From NCBI GenBank assembly GCA_900315585.1, contig OMZP01000001.1, positions 12,923 through 76,922 of the forward strand: a stretch of 64,000 nucleotides of DNA. The letters run 5' to 3'. The position numbers and the translations under genes are program-made. Shown piece after piece: positions 42,789 to 51,113 of this stretch. The number at the start of each line of letters is the position of its first letter. The stretch's first letter is position 1. Under the pieces are notes generated by a model. That model was not told where the DNA came from. It did no database searches and worked only from the letters and a program-made list of their open reading frames with translations. The DNA is from an uncultured Eubacteriales bacterium. Its GTDB lineage: Bacteria; Bacillota; Clostridia; Christensenellales; Aristaeellaceae.

Positions 42789-43319
42789 CTATTTGAACAC
42801 CTTCGGCCGGATCTTCTTCAAATACAGCACGGCCACGATGCCCAGCAGCCGGTCGTAGACGAGCAGCGTGACGTTGGCCAGCAGGATGAACGCGATGAGC
42901 ATGGCGCGGCCCATCTCCCGGTATTCGGCGATCACCTGGTCCATGCGGAACACATAGAAGATCATCGCCGCCATGGCCCCGGCGCACAGGTTCCAGAGCG
43001 CAAGCTTCACCGGGACGCCTTTCGGCCCCGGAAGCCTTGCCTCCAGCCGCCACTTCATCGCCGGGTACCAGCCCAGGAACGCGAACAGCAGCGCCGCCTC
43101 CTTGTCCGGGCACAGGATCAGCGAGAGGGCGCTCACGGCGATCCACGCGCCCAGGGCGAACTTCTGCCCGCCCTCGGCAAACACCGGGATCAGCAGCAGC
43201 CCCGCCGCCGCCGGACCCGCGAACGTCGCCGCTGGAATCACCCCGCCCATCAGCAGTATCGCTACCGCCAGCGCCACCATCATGCCGCTCACGGCGACGC
43301 GCCGGGTTGCTTTATTCAT
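42789..43319 (-). CDS. Multi-pass membrane protein of unknown function
   Basis: The 176-residue protein has about five hydrophobic segments, beginning VAVSGMMVALAVAILLMGG and continuing with AATFAGPAAAGLLLIPVFAE. The fold resembles small integral membrane substrate-binding (S) components of ECF vitamin transporters, but no family motif confirms it. GGAGG lies nine bases before the ATG and is inside the stem of a strong hairpin, so translation may be structurally controlled. Confidence 0.65.
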   Translation of the reverse strand: MNKATRRVAVSGMMVALAVAILLMGGVIPAATFAGPAAAGLLLIPVFAEGGQKFALGAWIAVSALSLILCPDKEAALLFAFLGWYPAMKWRLEARLPGPKGVPVKLALWNLCAGAMAAMIFYVFRMDQVIAEYREMGRAMLIAFILLANVTLLVYDRLLGIVAVLYLKKIRPKVFK

Positions 43320-43321
43320 GA

Positions 43322-43366
43322 GAAACCGCCTCCGCTTGGCATATTCGCCACCGCGGAGGCGGTTTC
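43322..43366 (-). terminator. Hairpin after the DUF262-HNH gene that also contains the next gene's ribosome site
   Basis: A perfect 14-base stem (GAAACCGCCTCCGC and its inverse) with a 17-base loop. On the minus strand it follows the nuclease gene, and its 3' arm carries the GGAGG of the membrane-protein gene. The trailing T tract is short. Confidence 0.6.
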
Positions 43367-43386
43367 CTGCTTTTGGGAGCGGGCTG

Positions 43387-44532
43387 TTACAGAGCGGACT
43401 TTTTCAGGTTGCACGCCCGACAGAGCATTTGTCCGTTTTCAAGCGTGGTGGGACCGCCCTTGCTCCAGGGCTTGACGTGATCCGCGTCCATTTCACGAAG
43501 CTCAAAATGCTGCTTGCACATATTGCACAAACCGCCCTGTCGGGCATACATGGTCTTTTTCTCGGAATCCGAGAAGGTGCGCAGATTCAGCACGCGCTCG
43601 TCTTCGCGCCTGCGCTTGGAGAGCAGGTAGGGATAGATGCCCTTTTTGGCCTTCACTTCATCGTCGGCCATCAACGCTGCCACTTCCATCTGTATGAGGT
43701 CGGGGTCAATGTTGTCGTCCTTGTGCCGGTTGTAGAGCAAGCCCCAATCGACGCCCTTCATGGATGGGTCAAACTTGCCGAACACCTTTTTGACCCACGA
43801 AAAGACATCTTCAAAGTATTTCCATAGCGCATCGGCGTTGGCGTCCTTGCGGTGCTTCATCATATACACGCGCACCGCGTCCTTGCCGGTGATGCCCTCT
43901 GCATCCGCGGCCCAGCGAAACACGGTTTCAAGGTATTTCTGGCGGATACATTCACCGGCCATATACTTGCCGTAATGCTTATAGGCAGCACAATTTGCCC
44001 GACTGAAAACCGACTTGGCGTCCGTAACCCATGCGCAGTGCAGCACAGCGTTCAGAATTTCCTGCTTTTCCAGTTCCTCCCCTGCGATGTTGATGATCTC
44101 AAACCATTCGATCTTTTCCTGTTCCGTACCCTCGCAGATGTAGACCATCAGCTCGTAATCCAGAAAGGCCTTCAACTGATCGTCGAACAGGTTCGGAAAG
44201 TTCACCGTGTTGAAGCCGCCGGTGCTGGAGGGCAGCTTGACGGAGAATCGGTTTTGGGCGTAGCGGCATATGGAGATGATGCGCTGCTGGCCGTCCAATA
44301 CCTCATAGGTGCCATCCTTGCGGTCAACGAAGTACATGATGTTCAGCGGAAAACCGTGCAGCACCGTGTTGATGACGGCGTCCCGCTGGCCTTCGCCATA
44401 GACGTATTCACGCTGATATTCGGGGCGCACGTCCAGCTTTCCGCCCCAGGCCGTCACCTTTCCCGTGGAATCGTCTTCACAATATCCCTGTATCAGATCA
44501 GCCACGGGAACCTTAATCATATCGATTTTCAA
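43387..44532 (-). CDS. DUF262 and HNH nuclease domain protein
   Basis: The 381-residue protein has an N-terminal DUF262 domain (about 10-230), with RPEYQREYVY, the DGQQRIISICRY motif and NIAGEELEKQE, and a C-terminal HNH domain (about 330-381) with CNMC, DADHVKPWSKGG and CRAC for zinc. This architecture is shared with GmrS/GmrD-like type IV restriction enzymes and other anti-phage nucleases. Start is TTG at 44532 with AGGAAG upstream, five bases after the methylase stop. Its pairing with a methylase suggests a restriction-modification role. Base composition is more AT-rich than the surroundings. Confidence 0.85.
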   Translation of the reverse strand: MKIDMIKVPVADLIQGYCEDDSTGKVTAWGGKLDVRPEYQREYVYGEGQRDAVINTVLHGFPLNIMYFVDRKDGTYEVLDGQQRIISICRYAQNRFSVKLPSSTGGFNTVNFPNLFDDQLKAFLDYELMVYICEGTEQEKIEWFEIINIAGEELEKQEILNAVLHCAWVTDAKSVFSRANCAAYKHYGKYMAGECIRQKYLETVFRWAADAEGITGKDAVRVYMMKHRKDANADALWKYFEDVFSWVKKVFGKFDPSMKGVDWGLLYNRHKDDNIDPDLIQMEVAALMADDEVKAKKGIYPYLLSKRRREDERVLNLRTFSDSEKKTMYARQGGLCNMCKQHFELREMDADHVKPWSKGGPTTLENGQMLCRACNLKKSAL

Positions 44533-44537
44533 TTATA

Positions 44538-45521
44538 TCACTTCCTCCGAATGAAAATCCGTTTGTAAACACGCTTACCGTGAATCATGCCCTGAGCTAT
44601 CTTTGATTCTACAATCCATAGCCCATTCGAGAACCCTTTCCCTTCACTTTCCGTTGCACCGAGGATTTCAAATTGGTCAGGGTTATAAGCCGTCATAAAA
44701 GTGAGCGGCACACCCATAGCACCATCGTAATCGTACGGTATATCAGCTATACGCGAAACCTCGATGGCTGTGTAGTTATCGTACTTCGGATAATTCTCTT
44801 CGTGTCCGACATAATAATTTCCGCGTAAGTCCATCCTCACATGCCTCTTTGGGATATCGAGATTGGTATACCATGTGCAATTTCTAAAATGCACCAATCC
44901 CGTTTCTGGATTGTAGACGCCCGCCGCGTAATCACCGGTGCTCTCTGCCGGAACACGGAAATAGGCGTCTCCATGATTAAAACCATATCCCAGCCACATT
45001 TTATCGTTCATCAACAAAGGAAATATTTCTTTATAGGTGATTGCGTTCTGCGGGCCGATGATGACGAATTTCTTCTCATATTCCATCAGCTGTGTCACAT
45101 ATTCCCTGAACAGGCTGAAAGGGGGATTGGTGACGACGATGTCCGCCTGTTTCAGGAGCTCGATGCAGGCCGCGCTTCTGAAATCCCCATTGCAGGGAAT
45201 CTGGGTGATGGTCGGCTCGTCCCGCCAGTCCACAACGCCGTCGCCATTGGTGTCTTCGCTGATTTCCAGCATATAGGCATAGTTCTTCTCGTCGGGTTCG
45301 TAGTGGGTGGCAATCAGCTTCTTTAGACCCCAGGGACGGAAATTGCGCATGAAGAACTGCCAGAACTCCGAGGTCACCGGGTCGTCGCAGTTGCAGTAGA
45401 CCACTTTATTCCTGAAATGGTCGGCGTAGTGGCTCAGCTCGTTTTCTATATCCTCGCGTCGGGTGTAAAACTCGTCCTTCTTCGTCTTCTTGGCCGCGTG
45501 AAGGCTTTTGTTGCTTGCCAT
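44538..45521 (-). CDS. EcoRI-family adenine-specific DNA methyltransferase
   Basis: The 327-residue protein opens with KKTKKDEFYTRREDIENELSHY and carries NPPFSLFREY, the adenine N6-methylation motif IV, near residue 132. Overall layout and length match the M.EcoRI family. It is probably cotranscribed with the DUF262-HNH gene and divergent from an XRE regulator; palindromic operators lie at its start. The recognition sequence cannot be predicted. AAGGGGG lies seven bases ahead of the ATG. Confidence 0.88.
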   Translation of the reverse strand: MASNKSLHAAKKTKKDEFYTRREDIENELSHYADHFRNKVVYCNCDDPVTSEFWQFFMRNFRPWGLKKLIATHYEPDEKNYAYMLEISEDTNGDGVVDWRDEPTITQIPCNGDFRSAACIELLKQADIVVTNPPFSLFREYVTQLMEYEKKFVIIGPQNAITYKEIFPLLMNDKMWLGYGFNHGDAYFRVPAESTGDYAAGVYNPETGLVHFRNCTWYTNLDIPKRHVRMDLRGNYYVGHEENYPKYDNYTAIEVSRIADIPYDYDGAMGVPLTFMTAYNPDQFEILGATESEGKGFSNGLWIVESKIAQGMIHGKRVYKRIFIRRK

Positions 45522-45554
45522 GGGAAGTCCCCCTTGCAGATCATACTTTCGAGA

Positions 45555-45652
45555 ATATTAGTGATATATCACTAATATAGCACAAATTTGTCGATTAGTG
45601 AAGTATCACTAATATTAATATTTCCGAACCCCTATCTTAGTGATAGATCACT
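45555..45652. promoter_or_regulatory. Three palindromic operators for the XRE regulator
   Basis: Site 1 (45555-45578) is a perfect 24-base palindrome centred on AGTGATATATCACT. Site 2 (45594-45613) is ATTAGTGAAGTATCACTAAT. Site 3 core (45639-45652) is AGTGATAGATCACT. They fill the divergent promoter region between the methylase and regulator genes, as in C-protein control of restriction systems. Confidence 0.85.
45588..45615 (+). promoter_or_regulatory. Possible promoter of the XRE regulator
   Basis: TTGTCG, 16-base spacer, TAATAT; operator site 2 sits between the two boxes. Confidence 0.4.
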
Positions 45653-45668
45653 TGAAGGGGGACAAAGC

Positions 45669-45911
45669 ATGACTACGCAGCAAACCGTCGCGGCTCGAAT
45701 ACGAGAATTGTGTAAGCAACGAGGAATTACGCCAAACGGATTGGCGTATTTATCGGCGGTTTCACAGAGCACGATCAAGAGTATATTGAATGGAGAAAGC
45801 CAAAACCCGGGCGTTATCACACTTAAGAAACTATGTGATGCTTTTGAAATCACGTTGGGAGAGTTTTTCTCGACTCCTTCATTTGATGAGCTGGAACAAG
45901 AAATAAAGTAG
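45669..45911 (+). CDS. XRE-family transcriptional regulator (C-protein-like)
   Basis: The 80-residue protein is essentially one helix-turn-helix domain (IRELCKQRGITPNGLAYLSAVSQSTIKSIL) with the tail LKKLCDAFEITLGEFF. Size and placement match controller proteins of restriction-modification systems. AAGGGGG lies seven bases ahead of the ATG, the same leader as the methylase. Likely binds the three operators upstream and represses both directions. Confidence 0.87.
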   Translation: MTTQQTVAARIRELCKQRGITPNGLAYLSAVSQSTIKSILNGESQNPGVITLKKLCDAFEITLGEFFSTPSFDELEQEIK

Positions 45912-45946
45912 GAGTGTTTGCGCTTTTCTTTTCCCTGCGCATCGTG

Positions 45947-45952
45947 TATAAT
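45947..45952 (+). promoter_or_regulatory. -10 element before the SDR gene
   Basis: TATAAT directly preceded by TG; no convincing -35. Leader of about 28 bases with TGGAGGGG as ribosome site. Confidence 0.5.
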
Positions 45953-45986
45953 AATATACAAATGAAATCATCCTGGAGGGGATACC

Positions 45987-46775
45987 ATGGAGAAGGTCGT
46001 CATACTCACCGGCGGGACCAGCGGCATCGGCCAGGCCACGGTGCGGCAGCTGCGAGAGAAGGGCTGCAGGGTGTACGAGTTCAGCCGCCGGGACGCGGCG
46101 GACCCGATGCACTTCAGCGTGGACGTGACCGACGCGGCACAGGTGAAGGCCGCGGCGGAGGCGGTGTTTGAGAAGGAGGGGCGGATCGATCTGCTCATCA
46201 ACAACGCGGGCTTCGGCATCTCCGGTGCCATGGAGTTCACCGACAGCGCCGACGCCCACCGGCTGATGGAGGTCAACCTGTTCGGCATGGACAACGCCAT
46301 CAAGGCCGTGCTGCCCCACATGCGCAAGGCCGGCTCGGGCCGCATCGTGAACATCTCCAGCGTCGCGGGCGTGTTCGCCATCCCGTTCCAGGCCTGGTAT
46401 TCCATCTCCAAGGCCGCGGTGCGCTCGCTGACGATGGCGCTGTACAACGAGGTCGCGCCCTACGGCGTCGAGGTGTGCAGCGTGATGCCCGGCGACATCA
46501 GGACCGGCTTCACCGCCGCCCGCAAGAAGAGTACGGCCGGGGACGGCGAGTACGGCGGGCGCATCTCCGCCTCCGTGGCGAAGATGGAGAAGGACGAGAA
46601 GAACGGCATGACGCCCCAGGCCGCCGCCAAGACCATCGTGAAGGTGGCGCTTCAAAAGGGCCGGGTGAAGCCCTATTACACCATCGGCTTTTCCTACAAG
46701 TTCCTCGTGCTGCTGGACAGCCTGCTGCCCTGCCGGACGGTGCGGTGGCTGCTGGGGTTGCTGTATGGAAAATAG
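45987..46775 (+). CDS. Short-chain dehydrogenase/reductase
   Basis: The 262-residue protein has the cofactor motif TGGTSGIGQATV, NNAGFGISG, catalytic Ser in NISSVAG and the YSISK active-site Tyr/Lys. The Arg-rich segment after beta-2 (EFSRRDAAD) suggests NADP(H). Substrate is unknown; SDRs of this classical type act on steroids, sugars or acyl chains. GGAGGGG precedes the ATG. Confidence 0.88.
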   Translation: MEKVVILTGGTSGIGQATVRQLREKGCRVYEFSRRDAADPMHFSVDVTDAAQVKAAAEAVFEKEGRIDLLINNAGFGISGAMEFTDSADAHRLMEVNLFGMDNAIKAVLPHMRKAGSGRIVNISSVAGVFAIPFQAWYSISKAAVRSLTMALYNEVAPYGVEVCSVMPGDIRTGFTAARKKSTAGDGEYGGRISASVAKMEKDEKNGMTPQAAAKTIVKVALQKGRVKPYYTIGFSYKFLVLLDSLLPCRTVRWLLGLLYGK

Positions 46776-47222
46776 GGATTAGGGACCAGGGACTAGGGAT
46801 TAGGGATTAGGGGGGAACGGCAGAGCGGATTGCGAAGATTGCCATGTTGCCCTTTCCGATTTGCACAGATCCTTCGCTGCGCTCAGGATGACAGGCTTGT
46901 GATTCGTTGTCATCCTGAACGAAGTGAAGGATCTGTGTGTTTGCAAGGAAGAAGGGAATAGGGAACAGGGAACAGGGAACAGGGAACAGGGGGGAACGGC
47001 AGAGCGGATTGCGAAGATTGCCGTGTTGCCCTTTCCGATTTGCACAGATCCTTCGCTGCGCTCAGGATGACAGGCTTGTGATTCGTTGTCATCCGGAATG
47101 AAGCGAAGGATCTGTGCATTTTGTATGGGAGAACGAAGTGGTACAGCCGCTATCCCTTGCCGGTCTCCGGCCATTCCTAATCCCTAGTCCCTAATCCCTA
47201 ATCCCTAATCCCTAGTCCCTGC
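46776..47222. repeat. Composite repeat: family C arms enclosing a direct duplication with two family D copies
   Basis: GGGATTAGGGACC arms (46776-46812 and 47174-47222) enclose two nearly identical units at 46810-46938 and 46989-47118. Each unit runs from GGGGGGAACGGCAGAGCGG to a family D inverted repeat (GATCCTTCGCTGCGCTCAG...). The units start 179 bases apart. Confidence 0.8.
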
Positions 47223-47295
47223 TCCCTCTCCCCGCCACATCCCATTTGTCATGATTAAGTCAACTTTTCTACCCACTTATACTCCATTGTAATGT

Positions 47296-47301
47296 TATAC
47301 T
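47296..47301 (+). promoter_or_regulatory. -10 of the ZorA-like gene promoter
   Basis: TATACT preceded by TGT in an AT-rich stretch; the -35 is weak. A leader of about 115 bases follows. Confidence 0.5.
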
Positions 47302-47321
47302 GGTAAATAAATAATTATATA

Positions 47322-47348
47322 CAGGGTGGGGTAGAGTTTCCCGCCCTG
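47322..47348 (+). promoter_or_regulatory. Leader hairpin before the ZorA-like gene
   Basis: CAGGG-t-GGG pairs with CCC-g-CCCTG in the 5' leader; a second GC-rich stem (GGCGGGGCGG/CCGC) follows near 47369. No known riboswitch motif was recognised. Confidence 0.4.
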
Positions 47349-47422
47349 GCAGGAAATGGAACCGGCGGGGCGGAAGCCGCGTCTGAAGAAGGAATGAATC
47401 CCCGACGATATGGGAGGTGCCC

Positions 47423-48910
47423 ATGGATTTTATACAGTCTCTGTTTCAGAATGCCTTCAGCGGCATATTCAACCTGCTGGTGTACGCCGCCATCGTGGCG
47501 CTGTTCGTGATCGGGCTCATCCGGTGCATCGCGCCGGTGGTGGGCACCCGGAACACGCTGCGCAAGGCCGTGCGCAGCATCCGCTCGGAGGGGGACAAGT
47601 ACGCCTGGCAGCAGGATGACTTCCTGGGCAAGGGCACGCTCTATCCCCACTGGAGCGAGTACCTGAACAACCTGTTCTTCGCCGACGGCGTGTACCACAA
47701 CGCCAGCAACGTGGAGGACTACATCAACGAGGAGACGGTGATGTACGGCCCCGGTCGGGCCTCCTTCGCCGAATCCCTGCCGGGTTTGATGACTTCGCTG
47801 GGCTTCCTGGGCACGCTGATCGGCCTGGCCCAGGGCCTCTCCGGCTTCAACATGGCCGACTCCGCCGCCGTGCAGCAGTCGATCGTCACGCTGATCCCCG
47901 GCATGCGCTATGCCTTCACCACGTCCATCTTCGGCGTGGTGGGCAGCGTGCTGTTCACGCTGATCACCCGCGCGGTGTACGGCTCCAGCGAGCACACGCT
48001 GAAAAGCTTCTACGGGGCCATGAGCCGCCACGCGGGCGTGCTGAGCGTGGACCCGATGACCCAGATCGCCATCTACCAGCAGGAGCAGACTGCCCTGATC
48101 CAGACCATGGCCAAGGATCTGAACGGCGCCTTCACCGAGAACATGGCCGCCGCCGTGCGGGACGCCGTGGAGCCGCTGAACCAGAGCTTCAAGAATTTCG
48201 TGAACGTGACCACCAAGGAGCAGATGCGCTTCATGGACGCGGTGATGCAGCGGTTCGCCGACCGGCTGGACGAGAGCATGAAGAGCAAGCTGGCCCACTT
48301 TGGCGAGGTGCTGGACGAGACCAGCCGCCTGCAGCAGGAGAATTGCGTGGTGGTGCGGGCCAGCCTGTCCGGGGCGAAGGACGCTTTGGAGGACCTGCGC
48401 TCCATGCAGACCATGAGCCGGGAGATCGTCACCAGCCTCGCGGGCTATGCCCAGCAGCTTGAGGACGCCCGCCGCCAGGCCGACGACGCCTACATGCGCG
48501 TGGCCGGCACCGTGGAGCAGATGGAGCTGGTGTCCCGCCAGCAGAACAACTATCTGAAGACCGTCTCCGCCATGCAGGCGGATCTGACCCGCGTCAGCGA
48601 CGCCATGCAGAAGGCCGCCGCCGACCTGCGGGGCTCCGCCGGGAGCATCGAGAAGGTGCACATGCAGGCCAGCAAGGCCCTGCAGGACGAGTTCAGCAGC
48701 ACCATGGACGCCTATCGCGACTACGTGAACCAGTTCACCCAGCGGGTGGACTACCTGGCCAGCAGCATCTCCCGCTCGCTGGATGGCCTGCCCGACGCCG
48801 TGGCCGACACCAACAACCGCTTCCTCGACCAGGTGGACCGCCTCACCGACGCCATGGTGCAGGCCCAGAGGGCGCTGGAAGTCACCGCGGATCGAATTTA
48901 TCGCGGCTAG
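47423..48910 (+). CDS. MotA/TolQ/ExbB-type proton channel protein, ZorA-like, with long coiled-coil tail
   Basis: The 495-residue protein has three membrane spans: about 12-34 (FNLLVYAAIVALFVIGLIRC), about 118-142 (PGLMTSLGFLGTLIGLAQGL, the channel Gly/Thr motif) and about 155-185 (MRYAFTTSIFGVVGSVLFTLI). A cytoplasmic tail of about 300 residues, rich in Gln/Ala/Met heptads, follows. This is the plan of ZorA from the Zorya defence system and of ExbB/MotA stators. It is followed by an OmpA/MotB-like gene. GGGAGG lies five bases before ATG. Family is clear; defence function is inferred. Confidence 0.85.
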   Translation: MDFIQSLFQNAFSGIFNLLVYAAIVALFVIGLIRCIAPVVGTRNTLRKAVRSIRSEGDKYAWQQDDFLGKGTLYPHWSEYLNNLFFADGVYHNASNVEDYINEETVMYGPGRASFAESLPGLMTSLGFLGTLIGLAQGLSGFNMADSAAVQQSIVTLIPGMRYAFTTSIFGVVGSVLFTLITRAVYGSSEHTLKSFYGAMSRHAGVLSVDPMTQIAIYQQEQTALIQTMAKDLNGAFTENMAAAVRDAVEPLNQSFKNFVNVTTKEQMRFMDAVMQRFADRLDESMKSKLAHFGEVLDETSRLQQENCVVVRASLSGAKDALEDLRSMQTMSREIVTSLAGYAQQLEDARRQADDAYMRVAGTVEQMELVSRQQNNYLKTVSAMQADLTRVSDAMQKAAADLRGSAGSIEKVHMQASKALQDEFSSTMDAYRDYVNQFTQRVDYLASSISRSLDGLPDAVADTNNRFLDQVDRLTDAMVQAQRALEVTADRIYRG

Positions 48911-49045
48911 AATCCAATTAGGAATGAGGAATTAGGAATTAGGAATTGTGGAGGAAATCCTTGCGGATTTCATGATTGATTCAATCAAATTCCGCAGGAA
49001 TTTGTACCGCCATTCCTCATTCCTCATTCCTAATTCCTCATTAAC
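48911..49045. repeat. Family B repeat pair
   Basis: Arms AATTAGGAATGAGGAATTAGG and its inverse enclose GAAATCCttgcGGATTTC and CAAATTCCgcaGGAATTTG. It lies between the ZorA-like and ZorB-like genes. Confidence 0.8.
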
Positions 49046-49065
49046 CCCCGAAGGGAGGTTTAGGA

Positions 49066-50085
49066 ATGCGTAACACCCGTCAGCGCGTGTCCCATCGCCG
49101 CGCGGGCAACAACGGCGTGCAGTGGCTGAGCTTTTCAGACCTGATGAGCGCCCTGTTGCTGATCTTCATACTGATCATGTTCTACATCATGTATCAGTAT
49201 TTCGATATGTATGAAATCAACATGGCGGAGATCGCCCGCCAGCAGTACGACCTGGACCAGGCCAACGCGAGCCTGGACGAGCAGCGCACGAAGCTGACCG
49301 AGGCCGAGGCCCAGATGGTGGCCCAGCAGATCCGGCTGAACGCGGCCCAGGCCGATTTGGACGACGCCCAGAGCATCCTGGCCGCCCAGCAGGACGAGCT
49401 GAGCCAGGCCCAGTCCCTCCTGCAGGAAAAGGAGGACGAGATCGCCGCCCAACAGGAGCAGCTGGACGCGCTGAGCATCCAGCTGGGCAACCAGCAGACC
49501 CAGATCGACGAGCAGCAGGCCGCCCTGGACAACCAGCAGCGCCAGCTGGAGGCCCTGGTGGGCATGCGCACCCGCATCATCACGTCCCTGTCCAGCGCCC
49601 TTCGGGAGGCCAGCATCTCCGCCCAGGTGGACCCGAGCAACGGCTCCATCGCCCTGGAGTCGGACGTGCTGTTCGAGCTGGGAAGGTATGACCTGTCCGA
49701 GCGGGGCGAGCGGTTCATCGACCGCTTCCTGCCGGTGTACCTGAACGTGCTGTTCTCCGACGAATATCGGGAGTACGTGGCCGAGATCATCATCGAGGGC
49801 CACACCGACTCCACCGGCAGCTACATCGACAACCTGGAGCTGTCCCAGCAGCGCGCCCTGGCGGTGGCCAGCTACGTGCTGGACGACGGCTATCATGGCA
49901 TCACCGCCGACCAAAAGCGGCAGCTGCGCGCCGTGGCCACGGCCAACGGGCGCTCCTTCAGCGACCCGGTGCTGAACGACTTCGGCGTGGAGGACATGGA
50001 CGCCTCCCGCCGCGTGGTGTTCAAGTTCCGCCTCACCGACGAGCAGATGATCCAGCAGCTGAAGACCATACTGGAGAATAATTAG
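49066..50085 (+). CDS. OmpA/MotB-domain protein, ZorB-like
   Basis: The 339-residue protein has one membrane span (about 26-46; LMSALLLIFILIMFYIMY) preceded by Asp25 in WLSFSDLM, the position of the ion-carrying Asp of MotB/ExbD/ZorB. An extracytoplasmic Gln-rich coiled coil (about 50-175) and a C-terminal OmpA-like peptidoglycan-binding domain (about 195-335; IIIEGHTDSTGSY..NLELSQQRALAVASYVL) follow. The long coiled coil between span and OmpA domain is larger than in canonical ZorB. GGGAGG precedes the ATG. Confidence 0.87.
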   Translation: MRNTRQRVSHRRAGNNGVQWLSFSDLMSALLLIFILIMFYIMYQYFDMYEINMAEIARQQYDLDQANASLDEQRTKLTEAEAQMVAQQIRLNAAQADLDDAQSILAAQQDELSQAQSLLQEKEDEIAAQQEQLDALSIQLGNQQTQIDEQQAALDNQQRQLEALVGMRTRIITSLSSALREASISAQVDPSNGSIALESDVLFELGRYDLSERGERFIDRFLPVYLNVLFSDEYREYVAEIIIEGHTDSTGSYIDNLELSQQRALAVASYVLDDGYHGITADQKRQLRAVATANGRSFSDPVLNDFGVEDMDASRRVVFKFRLTDEQMIQQLKTILENN

Positions 50086-50220
50086 GAATTGGGAATGAGG
50101 AATGAGGAATTGAGGATGAAATCCTGACGGATTTCCTCGGTTCCGGTTCCCCGAATCAATCAAATCCCGCAGGGATTTGCATCGCCATTCCTCATTCCTC
50201 ACTCCTCATTCCTCATTATC
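50083..50220. repeat. Family B repeat pair
   Basis: GGAATGAGGAATGAGGAATT arm and inverse arm enclose GAAATCCtgacGGATTTC and CAAATCCCgcaGGGATTTG. It starts at the ZorB-like stop codon. Confidence 0.8.
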
Positions 50221-50255
50221 ATAGAAGCCTACCAACTGAACGGAGAAGTGATACT

Positions 50256-50819
50256 GTGCAATATGTACGCCGACTGACCTGGTTCGTCGCCGGGCGCATG
50301 CTGTTGATCTGCGCGCTGGCGGGTATGCTGGTGTGCGGCTTCTTCATGGCCATGAACGGCGCCAACATCTATGTGGTGCTGAACGACGGCATGGAGAAGC
50401 GGGTGGACGTGATCCTCACCCGCCAGCAGGCTGAGGAGCTGAACAAGTACTTCCACGCCGACTTCCTGATCGCCGACGAGGCGCTGGAGGGGGCGTTGAA
50501 CGGCATGAGCGCCTATTCCGACTACAGCATCACCGGCTTCGACTACGAGCTGACCATCGAAAAGCTGTGGGCCTGGCCCTGGGACAGCTACGCCAACTGC
50601 ACCGTGGTGGAGCGGGTGCCCTCCATCTCCGGCAGCGTCATTTCGAGCCGCCGCAGCGAGGTGTCCGAGCGCATCCCCCGCTGGCAGGGCGGCCGGTACG
50701 ACGTGACCCTGGTGAAGGTGGGCGGCGATTGGAAGATCATCGGCATGCAGCAGAAGACCGTGCTGGTCGAGCCCGAGGGCGACGACGACGGCCTGGAGAC
50801 CGAGGTGCTGGTGTCGTAA
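50256..50819 (+). CDS. Small membrane-anchored protein of the ZorAB-like cluster
   Basis: The 187-residue protein has a single N-terminal span (about 11-36; VAGRMLLICALAGMLVCGFF) and an extracytoplasmic domain with DGMEKRVDVILTRQQAEELNKYF and DVTLVKVGGDWKIIGM. The fold of the latter part resembles small alpha-beta lipoprotein-like domains (NTF2/DUF4878-type), but this is a guess. Initiation is GTG with GGAG upstream. It lies in line after the ZorB-like gene with no terminator between, so it is probably part of the same system. Confidence 0.75.
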   Translation: MQYVRRLTWFVAGRMLLICALAGMLVCGFFMAMNGANIYVVLNDGMEKRVDVILTRQQAEELNKYFHADFLIADEALEGALNGMSAYSDYSITGFDYELTIEKLWAWPWDSYANCTVVERVPSISGSVISSRRSEVSERIPRWQGGRYDVTLVKVGGDWKIIGMQQKTVLVEPEGDDDGLETEVLVS

Positions 50820-50860
50820 ACGTGAATAGGGATAGCCTATAGAGGCGCACGCCGCCACCC

Positions 50861-51000
50861 AAAAGCCTTCCCCTCTGGGGAAAGTGGCACGGCGCAGCCG
50901 TGACGGAAGAGGTCGATTTCACATTGCACAGGCCAGTGCGCGCTCGACCTCATCCGGTTTCGCTGTCGCTCAACCACCTTCCCCATAGGGGAAGGCTTTT
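50861..51000. repeat. Inverted pair of family A repeats (copies 14 and 15)
   Basis: 50861-50915 has a CACGGCgcaGCCGTG stem; 50946-51000 is the facing copy, ending in a GGGGAAGGCTTTTTTT run that could also terminate upstream transcripts. Confidence 0.8.
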
Positions 51001-51053
51001 TTTGGCAAGTAGACCAAAGTAGACAAAAATCGCACAAAAATTGACAGAAAATA

Positions 51054-51082
51054 TTGACGCCGTCCCCCGGGGCTGATATGAT
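51054..51082 (+). promoter_or_regulatory. Promoter of the large Sel1/TrkA-like gene
   Basis: TTGACG, 17-base spacer, TATGAT preceded by TGA. A second TTGACA lies at 51041 but is too far from the -10. Confidence 0.7.
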
Positions 51083-51113
51083 GGAAACAGCTGAGACACA
51101 GGAGGGGACGCCC

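Noticed and set aside
46810..47118. Direct repeats as an insertion sequence or CRISPR
   Set aside because: No transposase frame, only two units, and each unit ends in a known interspersed palindrome.
51054..51113. TTG at 51054 as the start of the 925-residue protein
   Set aside because: It lies on the -35 box of a good promoter; ATG at 51114 has a strong ribosome site.
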